Part shown: piece by piece, positions 16,018-23,073 of the stretch
Layout of the letters: each line of letters opens with the position of its first letter
Position numbering within the stretch: position 1 is the first letter of the stretch
Source: Adhaeribacter arboris
Lineage (GTDB): Bacteria; Bacteroidota; Bacteroidia; Cytophagales; Hymenobacteraceae
DNA: 64,000 nt
Direction of reading: 5' to 3'
Assembly (NCBI RefSeq): GCF_003023845.1
Contig: NZ_PYFT01000001.1
Location: 1,674,001 to 1,738,000 of the forward strand
Made by a program: the position numbers and the translations under genes
The notes under the pieces: model-generated
What the model saw: only the letters and a program-made list of their open reading frames with translations
Database searches by the model: none
Told to the model about the DNA's origin: nothing

Positions 16018-17211
16018 TTACAGATAACTCCAGATTTTACTTTTTTTAGTACTCTTAAATGAATAGTACCAATGACACATCGGATAAAAACTCAGCACAA
16101 CTATTAACCAAATCAGGTAGGTAGCAAATAAAGGCAAGCCTTGATTAGGCATGATTCCGCCGGTGCCGTTTTGAAAATTTATTTGTGCCCAGGAGTTACC
16201 TGCCAGCAACAAACTAGCTACCGAAATCAGGTGAATAAGGAAAAAATGCAAAACATAATAAAAAAGCGGAACCTGGCCGTAGGTAGTCAAATAATTCGTC
16301 CATTTACTTCGCTTTCCATCTATGGCATACAATATTAAAAGGCCCACTCCGAGAGTCATAAGTGCATACAGCAACGAGGGGGGATATTTTGTTACATTTA
16401 AAAAAGATATTATCGTAAACAAAGCAGTAGCCTGAACGCTCCACAAAGCAGAATCGCCGTAAATATTGACTAACCTTAACAAAAAGAACACACCTAGGGC
16501 CAATAAACCCGTTTTTAACAATATCCGCCGACGCTGTTCCGGATCAAATGAATTGCGGTACAATTCCCCGACACAATAACCCAGGGCCATAATCCCGATC
16601 CAGGGCAATACCGGATACATGATAATTAATTTAGTAGAATTGGTAAGGGCAATTAATTTAGGCTGATGCAAAATAGACCAAATAAAATCGAGCAGGGTGC
16701 CGGCCGGAAAAGTTATCCCGTCGAGAGCGTTATGACCGAACACTAAGATTAAGCCAATTCCCAAAATTACTTTTTTGGGCAGATAAATCAGACTACTAAG
16801 CACCAGCATACTTATTCCAATGGCCCACATTACTTGTAGTTGAATAATCGAAAAAGTTACATCGAACCAAAAAGCAAAGTTTAAAACCGATAACTCCAGA
16901 AATAGGAGCCAAAAGCCGCGGGTTAATAAAAAGATACTTAACTCTTGCCGGGTTTTCTTTTGCCCGGACAGGTAAGCCGAAATTCCGGATAGAAATACAA
17001 AACTAGGCGCGCAGAAGTGGGTAATAAACCTCGTAAAAAACAAAAATGGCGTTGTCGTCTCTAAATCAACCGGATTATAAAACATGGCATTTATATGCAG
17101 ATAATCCCGGGTATGGTCCAGCGCCATAATAATCATAACCAGACCGCGCAGCACATCAATGCTGGAAACGCGGGTGTTTACGGCCTTCCGGACCAGGGTA
17201 GTAGTAGACAT
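16018..17211 (-). CDS. DUF1624 / heparan-alpha-glucosaminide N-acetyltransferase-like membrane protein
   Basis: The 397-residue polytopic protein has about ten hydrophobic helices. The opening SSIDVLRGLVMIIMALDHTRD is the hallmark of the DUF1624/HGSNAT family, with the conserved His of the ALDHTRDY motif thought to take part in acyl transfer, and FCAPSFVFLSGISAYL is the expected second helix. These proteins are inner-membrane acyltransferase-like enzymes that may modify exported glycans. The next gene upstream (ester cyclase-like) ends 30 bases before its start, so co-transcription is likely. The substrate is unknown. Confidence 0.82.
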   Translation of the reverse strand: MSTTTLVRKAVNTRVSSIDVLRGLVMIIMALDHTRDYLHINAMFYNPVDLETTTPFLFFTRFITHFCAPSFVFLSGISAYLSGQKKTRQELSIFLLTRGFWLLFLELSVLNFAFWFDVTFSIIQLQVMWAIGISMLVLSSLIYLPKKVILGIGLILVFGHNALDGITFPAGTLLDFIWSILHQPKLIALTNSTKLIIMYPVLPWIGIMALGYCVGELYRNSFDPEQRRRILLKTGLLALGVFFLLRLVNIYGDSALWSVQATALFTIISFLNVTKYPPSLLYALMTLGVGLLILYAIDGKRSKWTNYLTTYGQVPLFYYVLHFFLIHLISVASLLLAGNSWAQINFQNGTGGIMPNQGLPLFATYLIWLIVVLSFYPMCHWYYSFKSTKKSKIWSYL

Positions 17212-17241
17212 AATTAATTGTTTTTAAATTTTTAGAATGAG

Positions 17242-17700
17242 TTAATGGGCGGATAGCTGCTGAAATAAGGAATGTAAGTCCGGCAAAGGGCGGGCTTCTA
17301 CTACCCAGTTATTTACAACTTTTACTATAAAAACTTCCTGAATACTAATAAATTTGTTAGTCGGAGCAATACCCCAAAACTCCCCTTGCTGGGTACCCGT
17401 TACCCTTACCCGAGCCACTACCGTCTCGTTTTCGGCTATCAATTCTTCTACTGTCATGTGCAGGTCCGGGAAAGCCGAGAAAAAATAACCTAGGTAATTC
17501 GATAAGTTTTCACGACCTGTTACTATTTTTCCGTTGGGAGCTACCGAGTAAAAGTCTTCCGCAAATAGCTGCGCAATAACGTCCAGGTTCTTGCCGTTAA
17601 TCACCTCGTTAAAATGCCTTTGAACCAACTGCTTATTCGCTTCTAAATCGGCTACCACAATGGAAAAAGATGCTTTCATGGGTTTTAATTCTGCGTTCAT
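17242..17700 (-). CDS. ester cyclase / SnoaL-like protein
   Basis: The 152-residue protein fits the SnoaL-like polyketide cyclase/ester cyclase family: LVQRHFNEVINGKNLDVIAQLFAEDF, then GRENLSNYLGYFFSAFPDLHMTVEELIAENETVVARVRVTG-type segments, and QEVFIVKVVNNWVVEARPLPD at the end. Members catalyse aldol-type ring closure or act as small-ligand binding proteins. It lies 30 bases upstream of the membrane acyltransferase-like gene on the same strand. Its precise role is unknown, and it may simply be a stress-associated NTF2-fold protein. Confidence 0.78.
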   Translation of the reverse strand: MNAELKPMKASFSIVVADLEANKQLVQRHFNEVINGKNLDVIAQLFAEDFYSVAPNGKIVTGRENLSNYLGYFFSAFPDLHMTVEELIAENETVVARVRVTGTQQGEFWGIAPTNKFISIQEVFIVKVVNNWVVEARPLPDLHSLFQQLSAH

Positions 17701-17835
17701 AAATTTTTATTATTCATTTAAAGTGACTAAATAAGTGGGAAGAGTAATGCTTGATTTCACTTCTAAAACCTATAATTCTGGTCGCCCGAATAAGGCATTC
17801 GCTTCTTTACAAAGGGAAGGATTTGAAGGACCGAT

Positions 17836-17862
17836 TACAATCCCCGAAAAAGGTAGATTTTA
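17836..17862. repeat. 27-bp dispersed intergenic repeat, copy A
   Basis: These 27 bases, centred on AATCCCCGAAAAAGG, are identical to 26592-26618. In both copies a perfect AATCCCC/GGGGAT hairpin follows within about 45-65 bases (17901-17922 here). The block lies upstream of the ester cyclase-like gene and outside any gene. Confidence 0.7.
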
Positions 17863-17896
17863 GCGGGCAAAGAAGGAACCTGTTAAATCCGGAAAG

Positions 17897-17924
17897 AAAA
17901 AAATCCCCGAAAGTGGGGATTTTC
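17897..17924 (-). terminator. hairpin with T-run, probable minus-strand terminator
   Basis: AAATCCCC (17901-17908) pairs with GGGGATTT (17915-17922). Read on the minus strand it is followed by seven T, a classical terminator; on the plus strand it is followed by only a short T-run. It also forms the second element of the dispersed repeat (see copy B near 26659-26676). Confidence 0.6.
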
Positions 17925-18120
17925 AATAGTTAATAAATAACTCAGAATAAGTCATTTAATGATTATACTTTTTCCATTCGTGCTCTCCCCGAGAAAAGTA
18001 ATGTCTGGAAAACTTTAATTTAAGTTTTGGTCAAGAATGTATCATTAGTTATAACGAAGGTATTTTTAAGTAATACTTGGTTGAGTTGTAGTTACCGCCT
18101 TTACTTTTACCCGAGATTAG

Positions 18121-18159
18121 AAAAACCAGAGAGCCTGAGTCTATACCAGGCTCAGGCTC
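18121..18159 (-). terminator. terminator of the phenylalanyl-tRNA synthetase gene
   Basis: GAGCCTGAG (18131-18139) pairs with CTCAGGCTC (18151-18159), a perfect 9-bp stem. On the minus strand it is followed by TCTGGTTTTT, ending in five T. It lies 70 bases past the synthetase stop codon. Confidence 0.78.
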
Positions 18160-18228
18160 GGCTTAATAAAACGGTTATTTTTTAAGCTTTAGGAAATTAA
18201 ATAATTAACCAAAATGTTTGTTTTTTCC

Positions 18229-19263
18229 TTATCGTAATAGCAAACCGAATTGTTGACTGGCTTTGGCTCTAACCTTTTCCTGGTATTCGTTCACTTCTTC
18301 GTTGAGCAATGTTCGGTCGTTCGATTGGTAAACCATCCGGTAAGCCAGCGAAACCAAGCCATTTTTGGTATATTTATCCAGAACAGTAATACTTTCGATT
18401 AAATCCCGCCCGATTTCCCGGCACAACTCACTAAAATCATTGTGTTGGTTCCAAAGACCCTCCGCATTTTCAGCGTAGTCTTGTATCCAGAATGAAATGT
18501 CCCGGATAACCGCCGGAAACTTAGAATAAGGCTGAAAAATTGGTAACCCGTGCTTGAACTGATTTAGAAAACGTTCATCCTTGGACCATAAATACCGGAT
18601 ATCCGGAATACTACAATAAGTAAGTAATAAGCGGTCGATGCCTAAACCAAAAGCCCAGCCGGTACCCGAAATACCACCATTCCGGAGAATTTGAGAATGA
18701 ATGACTCCTGCTCCTAACACTTCTACCCAATTGCCGTTATCCAGCACTTCAATCTGAACCGAAGGGTCTGTAAAAGGAAAAAAATCATCTAACCACCGGT
18801 ATTCTTTACCCGGAAAAAGATGATGAATCAGTCCCGCTAGGGTTTGCTTTAAATCTTGTAGGGCATCAGTACCAGCCGGTAAAACTTTCACTCCTTCCAT
18901 CTGGTGGAACACGGGGTAATGCGTTTTGTCGATGGTGTCTTTGCGGTAAACATCGCCGGTAACCAAGAATTTAGTTTCTCCTTGTTTTAGCAAAGTAGTT
19001 TGGTGGGCCGAGGTGTGCGTACGTAAAACGTGGTTGCCATCCATGTAATAAGTATCCGTGGCAGCCCGCGCCGGGTGATTGGCCGGAATCAGCAAACTAT
19101 CGAAATTTTCGTCTAGGGTAACTACTTCCGGTAAAGTATCAAAACAGGTGAAATCCGGGAAATAGTTTTGAATTTTTGTTTTTAACTGACTAACCGGATG
19201 GGTTGAATTATTGTGCAGCTTTAACTTTCTTTTTTCTTCTATAGATGGTGAAATATTGTTCAT
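18229..19263 (-). CDS. single-chain phenylalanyl-tRNA synthetase, mitochondrial (FARS2) type
   Basis: The 344-residue protein contains a class II PheRS catalytic core: motif 2 region HVLRTHTSAHQTTLL with FLVTGDVYRKDTIDKTHYPV and FHQMEGVKV; the Phe-binding region HLFPGKEYRWLDDFFPFTDP; and motif 3 GTGWAFGLGIDRLLL. The catalytic core is followed in the same chain by an FDX-ACB anticodon-binding domain (about 255-344, YSKFPAVIRDISFWIQD to the end), normally the C-terminus of PheT. This is the architecture of monomeric mitochondrial PheRS, and NFDSLLIPANHPAR and SKFPAVIRDISFW closely resemble human FARS2 as I remember it. Ordinary bacterial PheRS is an alpha2beta2 PheS/PheT tetramer. It would charge tRNA-Phe in the cytoplasm. 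A Phe-rich leader ORF lies upstream and a terminator downstream; the gene stands alone. Confidence 0.92.
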   Translation of the reverse strand: MNNISPSIEEKRKLKLHNNSTHPVSQLKTKIQNYFPDFTCFDTLPEVVTLDENFDSLLIPANHPARAATDTYYMDGNHVLRTHTSAHQTTLLKQGETKFLVTGDVYRKDTIDKTHYPVFHQMEGVKVLPAGTDALQDLKQTLAGLIHHLFPGKEYRWLDDFFPFTDPSVQIEVLDNGNWVEVLGAGVIHSQILRNGGISGTGWAFGLGIDRLLLTYCSIPDIRYLWSKDERFLNQFKHGLPIFQPYSKFPAVIRDISFWIQDYAENAEGLWNQHNDFSELCREIGRDLIESITVLDKYTKNGLVSLAYRMVYQSNDRTLLNEEVNEYQEKVRAKASQQFGLLLR

Positions 19264-19274
19264 GAGAAAATGAT

Positions 19275-19294
19275 TTATAGTTAAGGAACTATAA
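19275..19294 (-). promoter_or_regulatory. hairpin just upstream of the synthetase start
   Basis: TTATAGTT and AACTATAA form a perfect 8-bp stem with a 4-base loop, ending 12 bases before the start codon at 19263. No strong U-run follows, so it is more likely to control ribosome access than to end transcription. It may be the output of the leader at 19364-19435, but this is inference. Confidence 0.45.
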
Positions 19295-19363
19295 GATTTT
19301 GGTAAGCAAAGTGATTTTTTGTGGAACTCCTTACAAGAGAACTACTCCCGCCAGGAGCATAGA

Positions 19364-19435
19364 TTAGATACTAGCCCCGAGCGGGCCAAAAAAGAAGAAG
19401 GGAGTTAAAGCAATATGTTTCTTTAATATGGACAT
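19364..19435 (-). CDS. phenylalanine leader peptide, candidate attenuator of the PheRS gene
   Basis: A 23-codon ORF (ATG at 19435, TAA at 19364-19366) lies 100 bases upstream of the single-chain PheRS gene and encodes four consecutive Phe codons (TTC TTC TTT TTT, codons 13-16, at 19388-19399). This is the layout of pheL and pheM leaders in enterobacteria. The codons just before the Phe run contain ACTCCC (transcript bases of 19400-19405), which can pair with GGGAGT (19344-19349). That GGGAGT can instead pair with CTCC nearby (19354-19357). A ribosome stalled on Phe codons would cover ACTCCC and change the choice. No U-run terminator is visible, so control may be translational or Rho-dependent. 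A TATTTTTG element (19454-19461) fits a -7 box, but no -33 is clear. Confidence 0.65.
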   Translation of the reverse strand: MSILKKHIALTPFFFFGPLGASI

Positions 19436-19602
19436 AGCTTGCGTATGCAATGGCAAAAATAAGAAAAAATAAGTAGAAATTTTAATTATTTTCCTAAAAT
19501 CAGATTAATCCTGAAAATTCAAATACCGGCACAAATACTACTTCATAGAAATACTATCCGCGCCGGTGTTTATAAACTTGTTAATATAAACTTGCTAAAC
19601 TG

Positions 19603-20234
19603 TTACCGGTTTCCGGTCTGCCTGGGAGGAACGCTTTTTAAGTAAAGCCAGAGCGCGTGAATTTCTTCACCGGTCATTTTACCTATTAATTTCCAGGGCA
19701 TAAAGTCACTGCTACTGGTTCCATCCGGGCGCTTACCTTCGCGTAAGACCCGTTTTAAATCTGATTCCTGCCAAGTGCCCTGGCCCACCGGGATTAAATT
19801 AGTGGTAAGCGGCGCACCTGGCGGCCCGGCTACTTTTCCTCCGGGTAAATTTAATCCGCGGCATCCCCGGCGCCCACTCATATCGGCGAGGTAGCGCCCA
19901 TACGTAATACCAACACTGGGTTGAGCAGAATCCGGGAGGGCGAATTGTTCCGTTTTTCGGCTACTAAAATGTTTAATTTCCCCATGGCTAATAGCGTTCG
20001 GCCCATGTAGTAAAACTTCGTGGTCGGAAGCTGAAGGTTAACAGGTGGCAATTGTTTTAGGTAAGAAATAAGGGCGGTTAAATCTAATTTACTCATGTGC
20101 ACAAAAACTTCGCTGGGCATAACTACCGTGGAGGTACCATTTTTCAGCGTTGGTTTCGAGGTTCCATAATAATGGGTAGTAACGGGCAGGATATGGGTTT
20201 CTAAAATGAAATACCATGGATTAAAATCGGCCAC
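19603..20234 (-). pseudogene. decayed c-type cytochrome gene (frameshifted, heme motif lost)
   Basis: Two minus-strand frames together read as the C-terminal part of a multi-heme cytochrome c of about 300 residues. The first (20234 to about 19960) has MPSEVFVHMSKLDLTALISY and LKQLPPVNLQLP, typical inter-heme sequence. After a frameshift between about 19955 and 19975 the second continues GITYGRYLADMSGRRGCRG and then the usual WQESDLKRVLREGKRPDGT. The heme motif expected as SGCRGCHG has become SGRRGCRG: both the first Cys (TGC to CGC) and the His (CAC to CGC) have changed by single transitions. The N-terminal heme domain is absent, with a TAA four codons before the GTG at 20234. This is a dead gene, not two small ones. 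Confidence 0.75.
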
Positions 20235-20547
20235 CCTTGTTTCTTATAAGTAATAAGCCGCTAGTATTGTAAAGAAACTGGCTTTAACCGTATCGTTAAT
20301 GACTCACTGAGGATTATGCTTTTTTATTCCCGTTCTCGCGGTATCTTTTACGTGAAGAATAGTTAATTTTTAGTACTCAGTAGGAATAGCACGAAGTATT
20401 TGCCAATTGGCGTTACCGGATTCTAAATTCTCAATACCATTCAAATCATTGTTCCTGATTTGAGTAGTATTGTGGGTTTCGGCCCGGTTTTACTCAAACC
20501 TGCTTATAGTTGGACCTTTATCTCTATTCTTTAAACCTACGACTTGC
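20235..20547. other. intergenic region, 313 bases
   Basis: No gene is supported. On the minus strand a stop-bounded stretch of about 39 codons containing NGIENLESGNANWQILRAIP could be the tail of another lost gene, next to the cytochrome pseudogene, but I cannot name a family. Confidence 0.4.
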
Positions 20548-22992
20548 TTATTGCTTTATAATCCGGGTAACTTCCCATTGATTGCCCGCTACCACTTTCA
20601 ACAAGTATATCCCGACTGGCTGCTCCCGTATGGGCAATTCTATTTGTTCTGGTTCGCCGGTAGCTTTTATTTCCTGCTGCCAAACGGGGTGCCCCTCCAA
20701 AGTAAAGAGCTGCACATCCAAAATCTGATTTGCCGGCCGGGTGTAAGTTAAGATTAGTTTATCGGTAACCGGATTCGGAAAGGCTTTTACCGACCAGGCC
20801 GTAGGTTCTGCCAAAGTTTCTAACACCAGGATGGATGGAGGTACCCCCTGATCTGAAAGAGTTGGGGCGAAAACAGTACCGGTAAGCGCGATTAATTTAC
20901 TTAGTCCTGCTACGGAGTTAGTTAGATTCCCTTTCAGGGTTCCAGCTGTAGCAGTAGCTTTTAGCCGAACGAATACATCCGTAGCAATGCCATTGGTTAC
21001 ATATTGCGGCAAGGTTAAAGTACTGGTAAATACGCCATCGGTTTTTAAACTAATTTCGAAGCCGCTGGGTGCGGTAATGCTGGCCGTATTGCCACTAGCC
21101 AAGTTAGCCGCCACTACTTTATACGATTTAGGTACCGAAGCTTTGTTTTTAACCGCGGTAAAGATTAAGCTAGACGCCGGGATACTCAAAGCCGGAGCGG
21201 CTACCGAGCCCTTAACACCGATATTTTTAATAAAACCCGCGATATTATTCTGAATCGTTCCAGTAACAATACCCGTGGTAGTCGTGGCTTTTAGGCGGAC
21301 TTCCAGTGTGCGGCTAATCGTGCCGGTACTGCTTTGGGTTAGCGTGAGGGTGGAAACAAAAGAACCGGTGTTTGGCAGGCGCACTTCGAAATTCGTCGGA
21401 GCCGTTACGGTTCCGGTAACTCCCGCCGCTAAATTAGTAGCTGTAACGGTATAGGTTTTAGCCGCCGATGCCTGGTTCTTCACCGTATTAAAACCCGCTA
21501 AACTCGTAGGGTTCACCGTAATAGTTGGTTGCGGCGAAACGGTGCCGCTTACACTCACGTTTTTGGTAATACCCGCCACGGTGTTTACCACGTTCCCCGT
21601 TTTACTGCCCGTAGTTGATTGCGATTTTAGCCGTACAAATATCGTTACATTAATGGCTCCCGCCGAAGACGCGAGGGTTTTAATAGTTGAAAATACACTG
21701 TTGGTAGTATTCGTTAAACTTACTTCGTAACCGGTTGGGGCGGTAACGGTGGCGCTCCCGTTAGCCGCTAAATTCGAAGCTTGTAACTGGTACGATTGCG
21801 CCGCCGATGCTTTGTTAGTAACCGTAGAAAAGCCGGTAATACTGGTTTTACTTACCGTGAGGGCAGGTTGCGGTTTAGCGGTAATCGTGCCGCTTAAAGG
21901 AACAGCTTTGGTATTAAGCTGGTTGCCGGTAATTTTTACATCTCCGTTAATGGCACCCACCGGGCTGTTATTCTTAATGGCCACAAATACCTTGGCATTT
22001 ACTTTACCGTTGCTGGGCGTTAAAACAAACGAGTTAACAAAGGTGGCCGGATTAGAAGAAAGGCTCACCAAAAACCCCGTTGGTGCGGTTACGAACACAT
22101 TTTGCGCTTCCTGGAAAAGTAAACCCGTTACGAATAAATCAAAGGATTGCGCCGCAGAAGTAGCGCCGGCCTGAACGGCTGTAAAACCGGATAAACTGCT
22201 GGGATTTACTACCGGAGTGGGTTTTGCCAGCACGGTAGCTTTTACCGGAATAAATTTTGTTTCGATACCATTACCAACCAGGAATAGTTCGTCGGTAAAT
22301 GTCTTAATCTCTGAACTACCCTCAAAAGAAATAAATACTTTAAAAGTACCATTACCCGTAAAAGTGAATATTTTTCCGGCTATACCCGTGGGCGTGGCCA
22401 GAATTTGAAAAAAATCAGGCGCGTGCAAAAAAGTTTGTTCCGTGGCCCTTAGGCCCGCTAAAATAATGGTTAGTTCTTGCGCAATTGGCAATTGTCCTGG
22501 TTGGGCCGTCAAATTAATGGACGAGGGAAAAATTCCTGGATTAGAGGATACCCCACAAGTTAAAGTTATGGTCTTCGTATTAATCTCGCTTCCGGTAATA
22601 ACCAGAGACTGCGTAAAAATCCCTATATCAAAAGTCCGAGAGAAGGCGACGAAAAACTTAAAGGTTCCATTACCGGTGAATATTAATTCCTTTCCATTAG
22701 AGCCATTGGCGGTACTGGTTACCATAAAATTTGCCGGAGCATTTACCTTAGTTTGTGCCGCGGCAGAAACACCGGATATGGTTATAGACATTTCCTTCGG
22801 TTCTGCTGTTTGCCCCTGTACTACAGCAAAAGATAAACTAGACGGACTATTAGAAATTGTACCCAGAACAACAGTAGGTTCAACTCTTTTTAGGGCAACT
22901 TTGGGATTGGCCCGTACTCCTATATTGGATAGGAGAAGAAAAATGAATAACGTTGCCGATGAAACAACATTCCGCTTATAATAATGGTACAT
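20548..22992 (-). CDS. repeat-built T9SS surface protein (six ~105-residue beta-sandwich-like repeats)
   Basis: The 814-residue protein has a signal peptide (ends near VRANPK) and then about six repeats of 105-115 residues. A typical unit starts with a Ser-rich GF.TV-type strand, continues with AAQSYQLQASNLAANGSATV, TAPTGYEVSLTN and IFVRLKSQSTTGS, and ends in a G.V boundary. The two N-terminal repeats are more divergent than the four following ones. A linker leads to a type A T9SS sorting domain (AFPNPVTDKLILTYTRP ... QPVGIYLLKVVAGNQWEVTRIIKQ). The paralogue at 23074-24975 has the same repeat and lies next to it on the same strand. The repeats resemble Ig-like adhesin modules, but I do not recognise a named family. 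Surface adhesion or matrix assembly is an inference. Confidence 0.85.
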   Translation of the reverse strand: MYHYYKRNVVSSATLFIFLLLSNIGVRANPKVALKRVEPTVVLGTISNSPSSLSFAVVQGQTAEPKEMSITISGVSAAAQTKVNAPANFMVTSTANGSNGKELIFTGNGTFKFFVAFSRTFDIGIFTQSLVITGSEINTKTITLTCGVSSNPGIFPSSINLTAQPGQLPIAQELTIILAGLRATEQTFLHAPDFFQILATPTGIAGKIFTFTGNGTFKVFISFEGSSEIKTFTDELFLVGNGIETKFIPVKATVLAKPTPVVNPSSLSGFTAVQAGATSAAQSFDLFVTGLLFQEAQNVFVTAPTGFLVSLSSNPATFVNSFVLTPSNGKVNAKVFVAIKNNSPVGAINGDVKITGNQLNTKAVPLSGTITAKPQPALTVSKTSITGFSTVTNKASAAQSYQLQASNLAANGSATVTAPTGYEVSLTNTTNSVFSTIKTLASSAGAINVTIFVRLKSQSTTGSKTGNVVNTVAGITKNVSVSGTVSPQPTITVNPTSLAGFNTVKNQASAAKTYTVTATNLAAGVTGTVTAPTNFEVRLPNTGSFVSTLTLTQSSTGTISRTLEVRLKATTTTGIVTGTIQNNIAGFIKNIGVKGSVAAPALSIPASSLIFTAVKNKASVPKSYKVVAANLASGNTASITAPSGFEISLKTDGVFTSTLTLPQYVTNGIATDVFVRLKATATAGTLKGNLTNSVAGLSKLIALTGTVFAPTLSDQGVPPSILVLETLAEPTAWSVKAFPNPVTDKLILTYTRPANQILDVQLFTLEGHPVWQQEIKATGEPEQIELPIREQPVGIYLLKVVAGNQWEVTRIIKQ

Positions 22993-23073
22993 GATAATTT
23001 TGTATAAAAGGATTAGACTTGATTAATTATTTTGAAAAGAATGGGGGCGGAACAAAATGGCCGTACCGGAGAA

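Noticed and set aside
19603-20234. Two separate small genes (92 and 118 codons)
   Set aside because: They join into one cytochrome-like sequence across a frameshift and have lost the heme-binding residues; a single pseudogene explains them better.
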